DNA of 64,000 nucleotides. Source: Turritopsis dohrnii (lineage: Eukaryota; Cnidaria; Hydrozoa; Anthoathecata; Oceaniidae). Position numbers and translations under genes: made by a program. Below, piece after piece: positions 48,168-56,423 of the stretch. The notes below the pieces were generated by a model. The model was not told the origin of the DNA. It ran no database searches and saw nothing but the letters and a program-made list of their open reading frames with translations. The DNA lies in contig BQMF02000175.1 of assembly GCA_027922465.2 (NCBI GenBank), forward strand, positions 248,001-312,000, given 5' to 3'. Positions within the stretch are counted from its first letter, which is position 1, and each line of letters begins with the position of its first letter.

Positions 48168-48498
48168 GCTTTGAAGAGAGGGTTGACGCTATCGCTTCTA
48201 GCTTTAAGTATAGGATGGTTTAAAGCTGTGGCTTTAAGCATCCTAACTAGCATGACCGATATCCAGTATTAGATCCGGCGGAGATTTTATGAAATAAAAT
48301 TAAGGATTACGTAAGGGCGCGAAGCGCCCGCAATGTAATCCCGATTTTATGAATAAAATCGAAGCCGACGATCTAATACTGCCCTCCCACCCACGCCTTT
48401 AATTTATTTCAATAAATTTTATTCTAGCTGCAACACGAGGGAACTGGAATGGCAGAGGTGGTCGTGGAGGTTTCGGTCGTGGTCGCGATAACCTGTAA
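44310..48498 (+). CDS. Spliced Gag with RG-rich tail, DIRS copy 1 (two exons)
   Basis: Predicted join 44310-45198 with 48428-48498. The donor at 45199 (G|GTAAGT) sits in the SRRGG-coding end of gag. The acceptor at 48426-48427 (ATTTTATTCTAG) opens an exon whose reading frame is RGGRGGFGRGRDNL-stop. The split codon is phase 1 and the frame is kept, giving about 319 residues from the second ATG. RG/RGG tails bind RNA in many eukaryotic proteins, so the tail could serve genome packaging, replacing the zinc knuckle of other Gag proteins. The intron of about 3.2 kb holds all the enzyme coding sequence. DIRS copy 2 has the same arrangement with a different tail. This is prediction only: no transcript evidence is available. 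Confidence 0.75.
45064..47358 (+). CDS. Reverse transcriptase-RNase H (plus methylase-like domain), DIRS copy 1
   Basis: This 764-codon frame lies inside the Gag-recombinase frame, shifted by one base. Reverse transcriptase spans about residues 145-345: NRPVINLKGLN, VDLKDAYFSIPI, FGLGPAPRLFTK and the YLDD active site at 288-291. RNase H spans about 448-566, with acidic residues in QSDAS (D454), LELKAAK (E486), QMDN (D512) and VEADFES. A block from 593 (IDLFASR, NYAFPPFCVIGRVL, ITPAWQSQPWF) matches the segment after RNase H in DIRS elements that is often described as methyltransferase-like. The frame opens with TTG, not ATG. Its first ATG is at 45166, 33 nt before the splice donor, so expression may use that ATG or a frameshift. 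The stop overlaps the recombinase start region. Confidence 0.88.
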   Translation: MVWQSINKPVVPISPFEKAPYQIKRIGGISSTTSMDSRDHSQEEVVSQISSLEFLRPHPSTYQVNVLSIQDYPNVHPLVKNLFPVKISEGLPLAGRIGYFLKNWQKVTNDQAILQAVQGYQIPFVSTPCQKVIPRPANLNVHERKLVDQEIEEMLQKGAIEKVYPSEGQFLSNIFLVPKKGGGNRPVINLKGLNQYIPYMHFKMEGLFLIKELLTPNDWMCKVDLKDAYFSIPIHQSSRKFIRFEWQGSLYQFLCLCFGLGPAPRLFTKLLKVPIALLRRLKVKLIIYLDDILLMAASLKDLEMGRDTLIFLLQHLGLIINLKKSVLIPCKKIEFLGVIVDSNKMEISLSEEKVVKIKKQCQSLLGQETVSIRELTQLIGRLSSTAIAVLPAPLQYRCLQRDQINHLQASGSFEKRIVLSQGVRQEMIWWIHNLTLNNGKSLIWKPPQLIIQSDASKEGWGAHCQGERTGGPWTSEESRLHINILELKAAKLAILAFTKGRKNLNSIHIQMDNMVALSYLVKMGGTNNQTLVNLSKQIWSYLISRQITLTAEHLPGHLNVEADFESRNTRDSSEWRLNPLVFKQLCNRIGHPKIDLFASRVSAQLPQYVSWKEDPYSLGRDAFQMHWGQELNYAFPPFCVIGRVLAKVQREKSLIILITPAWQSQPWFPRLLEMSVKHPVLLPQNPDLLMSPQMQSHPLLENNSLRLVAWTVSGKAYLQREYQQELPILSQELGEKGQMLITNRPGESGLAGAVKDRLIPLDVL
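45199..45204 (+). promoter_or_regulatory. Predicted splice donor in gag, copy 1
   Basis: GTAAGT, the consensus donor, preceded by GGTG. It splits a glycine codon after its first base. Confidence 0.7.
48177..48381. repeat. Internal complementary region, DIRS copy 1
   Basis: It begins 10 nt after the recombinase stop. 48177-48301 is the perfect reverse complement of the left terminus, and 48298-48381 that of the right terminus (48640-48723). The two parts share the AATT at 48298-48301. In the DIRS replication model this region is the template that joins the two ends into a circle. It contains the hairpin GGGCGCGAAGCGCCC at 48315-48329. Confidence 0.9.
48428..48498 (+). CDS. RG-rich terminal exon, DIRS copy 1
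   Basis: After a pyrimidine-rich tract and TAG, 71 bases encode two codon-completing bases and 22 residues ending RGGFGRGRDNL before TAA. The exon lies between the internal complementary region and the right terminus, so it belongs to the element. It is far too short to function alone. Confidence 0.75.
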
Positions 48499-48600
48499 AG
48501 TGTACATGAATGGGATTGTATGATTGATGGAGAATACAATTACTATAAAAGCATAGATTTGTGTTGTTTATTGTCTTCCCTTCGTTCGTTTAAGTTTAAG

Positions 48601-48723
48601 CTTCTAGCTTTAAGCATCCTAACTAGCATGACCGATATCCAGTATTAGATCGTCGGCTTCGATTTTATTCATAAAATCGGGATTACATTGCGGGCGCTTC
48701 GCGCCCTTACGTAATCCTTAATT
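48601..48723. repeat. Right terminus, DIRS copy 1
   Basis: 48602-48650 is an inverted copy of part of the left terminus (TTCTAGCTTTAAG, then CATCCTAACTAGCATGACCG), with a gap of about 30 bp. 48640-48723 is complementary to the second half of the internal complementary region. It ends with AATT at 48720-48723, ten bases before the P-type element. Confidence 0.85.
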
Positions 48724-48735
48724 TTTCTTTTTCGG

Positions 48736-48760
48736 CAGCCATCTTTAAGAGGGCAAAAAA
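48736..48760. repeat. Left terminal inverted repeat of the P-like element
   Basis: 25 bp, perfect reverse complement of 51970-51994. Confidence 0.9.
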
Positions 48761-48799
48761 AAATTTAGCGGGAAATCGAAAGTGAAATTCACGTGCAAA

Positions 48800-51450
48800 A
48801 TGGTAAAATCTTGTGCTGCATATGGATGCACTAATCGCTATGAAAAAGGTTGTGCGTTCAATTTTCATCAATTCCCCGTCGATAACAAAGAAATTTGCAA
48901 GTTATGGCTTATTGCTCTAAGAAGGGAAAAATTTATGCCCAGCAAATTTTCATATCTCTGCAGTGAACACTTCATTCCATCAGACTATCTTGGAAATAAG
49001 AATTGTGAAAAGCCTCATCTAAAACCAGATGCTGTTCCTTCAGTATTTAACTTCCCTGACCGATTAAAAAGACCCCAAAAAGAACCAAGGAAACTTCCAT
49101 GTGAAAGAAAAGCCCCATTAAAACGACTTCTTGAAAATGAAAATGAAAACGACCAGTCAGAATTATCATTTCCAACATTACCTCCACCACAAAAAAAAAT
49201 CAAGCAGACTCCATCCCCCACTAAACAAAAATTAAGGCGACAGATCAAAACACTGAAGCAAAAATTGAGAAGAAAAGAAACAAAAATTAAATCCCTGAAC
49301 AGTATTATTGAAACACTAAAAAACAAAAAGTTATTAAATGCTGAATGTGGTTCCATTATTGAAAAAAACTTCTCTGGTTTGACAAAAGAAATAATTGAAT
49401 CGGAATTGAAAAATCAAGATAGAAAATCCACGGGAAGAAGATACAGTGATGAAATAAAAAAATTCGCCCTAACACTTCACTTTTACTCTCCAAAGGCCTA
49501 TGAGTTTTTGCGAGGTATATTTTCCCTGCCAGCACACTCTTCAATATGTAATTGGACAAACAGTGTTAATTGCCAACCTGGCTTTTTCAAGGACATCTTT
49601 GAATATTTAAAAGAAAAAGCCCTTACTGATAAAAATTACAGAGATGGAGTTCTAGTCTTTGATGCAATTCACCTAAATCTGGCCTTGTCTATGAACATTT
49701 TAGAGGAACCTATGAGGGCTTCATTAATTTTGGAGAGGATATTGTTGGTTTTAATGAAGACGAAATTGCAACAGAGGCTACGGTCTTCATGCTTGTCGGT
49801 TTATGTGGTCATTGGAAGTGCCCAATCGGTTACGTATTGGATAATGGGATCAATGCAGTCAACCTAAACACCCTAGTGAGAAATGCCCTTCAGCTTTCTT
49901 TTGACCACGGTATCAAAATTCACTGCGTAACATGTGATGGCACCCATTCAAACCTGGAATGTATGCGAAAGTTTGGGTGTAAAATAGGATCAAACCTTGC
50001 TGAGTTAGATGGAAAATTTGATTTTGATGGCAACATACTTCATTTTACACCGGATGCATGTCACATGTTAAAACTTGCTAGGAATGCTTTGGCTGACGTT
50101 AAAGTTTTCAAGGACTGTGACAACAATTTAATAAAATGGAAGCATATTCAAATTTTACATGAAACACAAGAACAAGAAGGTTTGAAGTTTGCAAATAAAC
50201 TATCAAAAGGTCACATACAATTCCATCGACACAAAATGAATGTCTCAATAGCAGCCCAAACGCTAAGTAGCTCTGTAGCTGACGCTCTTGCATTTCTCAT
50301 GGAGAGTGGTCATCCTGAATGTCAAGATGCATGTGGCACCATAAAGTTTATTCGCATGGTTGATCGTTTGTTTGACATGCTCAACACTAGATCTCCTTAC
50401 AGTAAAGGATTCAAAAAGCCACTGTTCAAACATGATTTACAACTCTGGAAGTCTGTCGTTAACAAATCAATTGAGTATCTTGCTAGCTTGACTGATTCAA
50501 ATGGAGTACCACTATTAAAACATCGCCGCAAAACATTTGTCCTTGGTTTAATTATCAATGCAAAAAGCACCTGTGATGTGGGCGACCATCTCCTAAATCG
50601 TTCTGTCAATCCATTGAAGTATGTTTTAACTTACAAAATGTCCCAAGACCATTTGGAATTATTATTTGCGTGCATTCGTGGAAAAAATGGCTTCAATAAC
50701 AATCCAAATGTACGCCATTTTAAGTCTAGCTTGAAGAGAATCCTTCTGAGAAACACCATTGTTGGATCTAAGCATGCAAATTGTGTAATGTTTGAGCCAC
50801 AGTCGATTGGTTCTGTGTTTTCCATCAAATGGAGTAAGCGCTGTTCACCAATCCAGACCACTTCTGAAATTGAAAGTGAAGTTAATGATCTCCCATTGAT
50901 TGCTTTTGATTCAATTCAATTTTCATTCTATAAAGAATCAATCTTGGGATACATTGCAGGATTTATTGTTCGACGAATGTTAGTCAAGTTATCATGTGTT
51001 GAATGCAGTAATGCTTTGAAGTATTGTCAAACATATCATGAAAATGATCATTTTTATGCAAAAACCATGATTCCATCATTATCGTTGGTTGTGTCAAAAG
51101 ATCGTGGTGGCTTAGTTAAACCATCTTTGGCTGTTTTACATATTGTTAGTGCTTCTGAGAGTTGTATTAAATCAGTTATTGATACACCATCTAAATTGAA
51201 AAAAGATGTTTTGATAAATTCTATCAACTCATCAATTACCAATCCTTTCCCAGTACTTGATGAACATGACAAGGAAAGTGAACAATTGCAAGAACTTCAT
51301 TCAACACAATTAACAAAAGAAATCATTTCCATGTTTATCAAAATCAGACTTTATGCTTATGAGAAACAATTCAACAAAGATAAAATACACAGTGGTAAAC
51401 AAGGTTTGAGACAACAATCAACTAAACTTTTGATTTTTAAAGGCATTTAA
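48800..51450 (+). pseudogene. P-element-type transposase with a frameshift
   Basis: The start is ATG at 48800 (MVKSCAAYGC). Residues 1-85 form a THAP zinc finger: C-x4-C, FHQFP, the W of KLWLIAL and CSEHF. A basic coiled-coil-like stretch (about 150-185, KLRRQIKTLKQKL) follows, then the transposase core starting near GRRYSDEIKKFALTL. The frame is lost near 49670, just after LVFDAI, the catalytic-aspartate region, and continues one frame over. The second ORF (to 51450) carries VGLCGHWKCPIGY, VTCDGTHSN, FTPDACHMLKLARN and the C-terminal GYIAGFIVRR...C..C block seen in THAP9/P transposases. In this family the protein cuts and pastes DNA between the inverted ends. A single-base change would explain the break, so the copy died recently or contains a sequence error. 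Confidence 0.85.
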
Positions 51451-51969
51451 ACATCATTATATACTGGAATAACAAATAATTTTTTATGATCTTTACCTGT
51501 TCAATACATAATATGCAGTTTGTTCATGAACATGAAAAATGTTCTATATAGTTTACATAACTTGGTCAAGTGGTTTGATGTAAAAATTCTGATTTTTTAT
51601 ACAAATTGAGATCCCCATCATACTGTAATTCTCTCTGTAACTCAGACTGATCTTTTAAAGTTAAAATAGATCAAAAATATTCATCAATGTTGAATATTGT
51701 CCAAAAAGTTTTAATAATGTTTCTGAACTTTATTTGCTGTTGTTATTCTTTGATGATGAACTTATCATCATATTTTGAAGCTTCAAACCTGCAAAATATC
51801 TATGAATCTATTGGATATATGCTTAGCTATCTGTTATATTTCTTTTGTTTCATTGTACATTTTACCAAGAAAATAATTTTATACATAAAAACCATATTTG
51901 TTGCAAGTAATAAGCAAAAATATTTCACAAAGTCTTCCTACAACCTTACAGACGCACCCAGTGTTTACA
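51451..51969. other. 3' untranslated part of the P-like element
   Basis: AT-rich sequence between the transposase stop and the right inverted repeat. A short ORF here has no recognisable domain. Confidence 0.5.
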
Positions 51970-51994
51970 TTTTTTGCCCTCTTAAAGATGGCTG
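51970..51994. repeat. Right terminal inverted repeat of the P-like element
   Basis: Reverse complement of 48736-48760. It lies 29 bp from the terminus of DIRS copy 2. Confidence 0.9.
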
Positions 51995-52023
51995 CTACCG
52001 ATTTATATTTGCCTCACTTCAAC

Positions 52024-52145
52024 TTGAGGATTGTGCGAGGGCGCGAAGCGCCCGAAGTGCAATCCCGATTTTATGAGTAAAATCGAAGCCACGATCTAAT
52101 TCTGGATCTCGCCCCTTTCTCGCATAAAATCTAAAGGTCATTATT
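52024..52145. repeat. Right terminus, DIRS copy 2
   Basis: 52024-52104 is the perfect reverse complement of 52382-52462. It contains the hairpin GGGCGCGAAGCGCCC and an ATTTTAT...TAAAAT hairpin, both also present in copy 1. About 52094-52141 is an inverted copy of the left terminus. Confidence 0.85.
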
Positions 52146-52279
52146 GAAAGTACTAATATAAACAAAACGTAACAAAATGAATACACACTTTTGTGTGTGT
52201 GTTCATAATTAGGGAACAGATAACTACAAGTTTGATCTATGTTTTGTTTTCTTTCTCTAAATGTTATACAAAGCAAGGT

Positions 52280-52335
52280 TTATCTATTTCCGCGTCCTCT
52301 GTAACCTCGACCGCGAGAACGATAAAAGCCACTTC
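52280..52335 (-). CDS. RG-rich terminal exon, DIRS copy 2
   Basis: The acceptor TTTGTTTGTTTAG (AG at 52337-52336) opens 56 bases coding two codon-completing bases and a 17-residue tail rich in RG (SRGRGYRGRGNR) before TAA. The position between internal complementary region and right terminus matches copy 1. Confidence 0.75.
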
Positions 52336-55300
52336 CTAAACAAACAAAAATATGGAACTTTATAAGGTGTGGGCGGGAGGGCAGAATTAGATCGTGGCTT
52401 CGATTTTACTCATAAAATCGGGATTGCACTTCGGGCGCTTCGCGCCCTCGCACAATCCTCAATTTCATTTCGTAAAATCTCCGCCCGATCTAATTCTGGA
52501 TCTCGCCCCTTTGTCGCATAAAATCTAAAGGTCATAATCTCAACTCCTCTATTCAAAGCTTATTTCAAAATAATATTTTGGAAACTTGGTTCGATCTCTT
52601 TCCTGTAAAATTTTTGGAACGTACTCTCATTTGACCAATGTCCATGTTTTACAATTTCCATTAATGAAAGGCCCTTCAGTTCTGCTTTTGAGGTACAGGC
52701 TGACCGTGTAGAATGACCTGTGAAGGTGTCATCTATACCTACTAATTTAAGCATTTGGCAAATCCATCTCGAAATAGTTTCAGTAGACACTGCTTTGTGA
52801 GGTTTTATATGGCTCACAAGCAAAAAATCTTCACTGATGCCCCATTTTTCACGCCTCTTCATATAGGAGTCTATTGTTCGGCAGACACACAATTTTTCAT
52901 TTTCTGGAAACGCAAAAAATTTTAAAGGTGAAGGTGTTGAAGAGCCTCTTCTCCATGTCTTAGTTAGACCAGACACGGAAAAAACATACACTGCAGGTAA
53001 TTTACTTAGTCTACTTATTTTAAGATTCTTTATTTCAGAAGCCCTTGAAGCTGAAGTTAGAGCCAATAACATCACTAATTTTTGAGTCAGAAATTTGTCT
53101 GATAGATCATCATTCTCAGGCATGTTCCGAATAAAACCAAGTACTGTCTCCACATCCCAGATCATACTATGCTTGGGTAAAGGGGGTCTTTGGTTAAAAA
53201 TTCCTGTCATCAAAGTTGACACCCTTGGATGTTCCCCAATAGGCTTACCACTTACAGGGTCATGGAAAGCAGATATGGCAGATCTATAACCTGCAATTGT
53301 ATTAAAAGCAAGGTTATCTTCAAACAGTTTGGCTAAAAAGTCAAGCACTATTCTTACATCGCATCGAGTGGGAGAAACTTGTCGTTCAGCACACCAGCTA
53401 GAAAACTTTTTCCAAGCTGACTCGTAATGACTGAGGGATTTTGGTCTTCTTGAATTTGTGATAAGTTTGGAAGCCCTTTCTGATATTCCTTCTGCTTCCA
53501 GATTTTTCCTGAGACAGTCCAGGCCACTAATTGGAGGGATCTGGTCTTGATTAATGGGTGTTGCTCTCCTGATGGATTGATTAAAAGGTCTCTTGAGTGT
53601 GGAAGAAGCAGAGGGTTCTGTACAGATAGTCTCAGTAAGGTTGGGAACCATGGTTGTGTTTGCCAAGCTGGAGTTATCAGTATCATGCATGCATGATCTT
53701 GTTCCAGCTTTTTTAGCACCCTTCCAATCAGACAGAATGGAGGGAATGCATAAGAGAGGAATTGGTTCCAGGTCATCTGGAATGCATCTTTTGCCATGCT
53801 TAGCGGATCCAATTTCCATGACACGTATTGAGGTAGTTGATGGGATATTCGGGAGGCAAAAAGATCTACAGTCGGTTTCCCTCTCATCACACAGATCCTC
53901 TCGAAGACGCTTGGTTTTAATTTCCATTCGCTTGAGTCCTGTACCTGGCGAGACTCTCTGTCTGCTTCCACATTCAGAGCGCTTGGGAGGTATTCTACAG
54001 TAAGTGTGATCTGATTCCTCATAATGTATCCCCATATTTCCTTGCTGATTGAAACCATTTCCATATTCTTTGTACCCCCCATTTTTATTAAGTAAGAAAG
54101 TGCCACTTTGTTGTCCATCTGAAGATGAACTGCTGTGCCTGGTTTCTGTTTCATTGTGAAGGCCATTAGTGCAAATTTTGCTGCTTTGAGTTCCAGAATA
54201 TTGATATGAGATTTCTTTTCCAACATTGACCACTGTCCCCCTGTTGTTTCCCCCAGACAGGCTGCCCCCCAACCTTGTAGAGAAGCATCCGAACTTATTG
54301 TTATCTGAGCTGGAGGAACTATCAATGGCCTTCCATTGTGTATTGCTAAGTTCTCTATCCACCAATTCAGTTCTTCCTTTGCTGCCTGGGACAGAGTTAC
54401 CTCCCCATTGTATGAACCTTGAGAAATTAGAGATTGAATTTGTTGGTTTTGTAAGTACCTGTACTGTAGAGGTGCAGGTAGAACTGCAATTGCTGCTGAT
54501 GACAGTTTTCCTATTAATCGGCTCAACTCTCGCACTGTAGCTTTTGGTTTTTTCAATAAATTGCTGCACATTTCTTGAATCCCAGTTAGTTTCTTTTCTG
54601 GTAGAGAGACTACCATAGTTTGTGAGTTTATTTCCACCCCTAAAAATTCTAAACTGGATGTTGGAGTCAGTATCGACTTTGGGACATTGATCAAGAACCC
54701 CAAATTCTGTAGTAGAAATATCAATGTATCTCTTCCTATTTCCAATAGTTCGACTGTTGCTGCCAATAAGAGGATGTCGTCGAGATATATAATGACTCTC
54801 ACATTCAGTTTCCTTAACAATGAGATTGGCACTTTCATAAGTTTGGTGAATACCCAAGGAGCTGAGGATAGGCCAAAACAAAGGCATAGAAATTCGTACA
54901 AGGAACCTTTCCACTGAAATCTTATGTATTTTCGAGAGTTCTGAGCTAAAGGAACTGCAAAGTAGGCGTCCTTGAGATCCACCTTGCACATATAATCTCC
55001 TGTTCTTAGTAGTTCCTTGAGGAGAAAAAGACCCTCCATTTTGAAATGAAGATAAGGTAAATGCCTGTTCAGATTTTTTAAATTTATGACAGGGCGGTAT
55101 CCCCCATCTTTTTTGTTGACCAGAAAGATTGAGCTTAAATATTGACCCTTCTCCTCCTTCACCTTTCTTATTGCCCCCTTCTGGAGCATAGCTTGTACCT
55201 CTTGATCCACCAAATCGGATTCCCTTCCTGAAAATTGGATTTCTTTGGGTGGGGTAGTTTGTATTGGCAATGAAATAAAAGGAATTTCGTAGCCTTTCAC

Positions 55301-56423
55301 CATATTTACTATGGCTTGGTCGTTGGTTAACCTCTGCCAATTTTCTACAAAGTGGGTTAGTCTCCCTGCCTGAGGCAGTGGAGGGATTTTTTGTCTGAAT
55401 AGGTTTCTTACTAGAGGATGAACCTTTTGAAGTTCCTTGGTGAATAACAGAGGTACAACCCATCTCGATAGTGGATTTTTTTGAAAAGAAAAAATTGGAG
55501 TTCTTACCCTGTCCTCTTCCATGCTGTTGTCCTCGCAGGTGCTGTCCTGTTGTTGCAAATAAACCACGCCCCCTGTTTCTTGATGCAAACAAGGGGCTGT
55601 TTGGAAAGGGCCGGTTACCACGGACTGATGTTTTCTTAGTTGCAATAAGGATCTCCTTAGACTTGTTCTTTAAATTGAGAGTTTTAATCATCTGTTCCTC
55701 GTATTTTGGCCCAAACAGCTTATCTCCATCGTCTTCTGCCAGTGACAATTGACAGTCCTTTAGAAGAGATTCAGTTTTAATCCTGTCTCCAAGGAACTCC
55801 ATCAAAATGTTGAATCTTCTAATGTATGCACACGAATTCATCGCTTGGCCAAGCAATAATATGGTTTGATCAAAAAGTTTTTTCATGGATCTTATTGGGT
55901 CGTCCTCTGAGTTATCGTCAATTCTCATTTCTTCATCGATTGCAGCCCACATCTTACATAAAGGACCATAGACGTTATTTATTCTTTGATGAAGCATAGA
56001 CAGTGATCGATCCTGATTTAAGCAAATGCGCTTATTCTGTTCATTTAGAAGTTCCTTCATAAACAGGTCAAGTTGCTTTGCCTTCTTAACGTTTAAAGGC
56101 ACAGGATTATCTTTTAAAATCCGTTCACTAATATTTGCACTTGTCTGGAATGTATCCATTTGTTTATTGGCGTAGTCTGCCATTTCTTCTGGCAGTTCCC
56201 AGCTGGCACAGGATAAATCGTCATCCAGTTCAAAAAATCTTGCCCTTTTTGTGGGAGGCCCTCTACTGCTTTCCGCAGTCTCCGATGTATCTAGGTCTCT
56301 TTTATTGGAGAGCCTTTCCTCATACTGTTCCACGACAGAGTCGTTATCATCGGTATCAATAAGTCCTGTCACAGCAGGCTCGTCCGGCTTCTCATTGGAA
56401 GCTTGTCCAATCTCAGACTGAGA
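52280..56423 (-). CDS. Spliced Gag with RG-rich tail, DIRS copy 2 (two exons)
   Basis: Predicted join 56423-55508 (or from ATG 56456) with 52335-52280. The donor GTAAGA begins at 55507, directly after coding for an RG-rich stretch (RGQQHGRGQG). As in copy 1, exon 1 ends after the first G of a glycine codon, exon 2 supplies two bases, and the frame is kept to an RG-rich end. The predicted protein is about 323-334 residues. The intron of about 3.2 kb contains RT, RNase H and recombinase. Two diverged elements sharing site, phase and tail type make chance unlikely, but RNA evidence is absent. Confidence 0.75.
52382..52550. repeat. Internal complementary region, DIRS copy 2
   Basis: 52462-52550 is a perfect inverted copy of the left terminus (56619-56707), and 52382-52462 of the right terminus (52024-52104). 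They meet at one shared base. It starts 10 nt past the recombinase stop, the same spacing as in copy 1. Confidence 0.9.

Larger units (their letters stand above)
44012..48723 (+). mobile_element. Full-length DIRS-like tyrosine-recombinase retrotransposon, copy 1
   Basis: The order is left terminus (44012-44136), Gag, RT-RNase H in another frame, tyrosine recombinase, internal complementary region (48177-48381), a small RG-coding exon (48428-48498), and right terminus (48601-48723). There are no LTRs, no DDE integrase and no aspartic protease, as expected of the DIRS group. That group replicates through a circle and integrates with a recombinase, leaving no target duplication. Both ends carry AATT at their inferred tips, and the internal complementary region joins them through a single AATT. 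All frames are open, so the copy may be young. Confidence 0.9.
48733..52000 (+). mobile_element. P-element-like DNA transposon with THAP transposase
   Basis: Perfect 25-bp inverted repeats (CAGCCATCTTTAAGAGGG continuing into CAAAAAA) lie at 48736-48760 and 51970-51994. The outer CGG / CTACCG bases look like a slightly eroded extension of the repeat. The interior codes a THAP-type transposase with one frameshift. No 8-bp target duplication is visible (TTCTTTTT against ATTTATAT), perhaps because DIRS insertions abut both sides. Confidence 0.85.

Noticed and set aside
53593..54003. Plus-strand ORFs opposite DIRS copy 2
   Set aside because: Shadows of the two overlapping DIRS frames.
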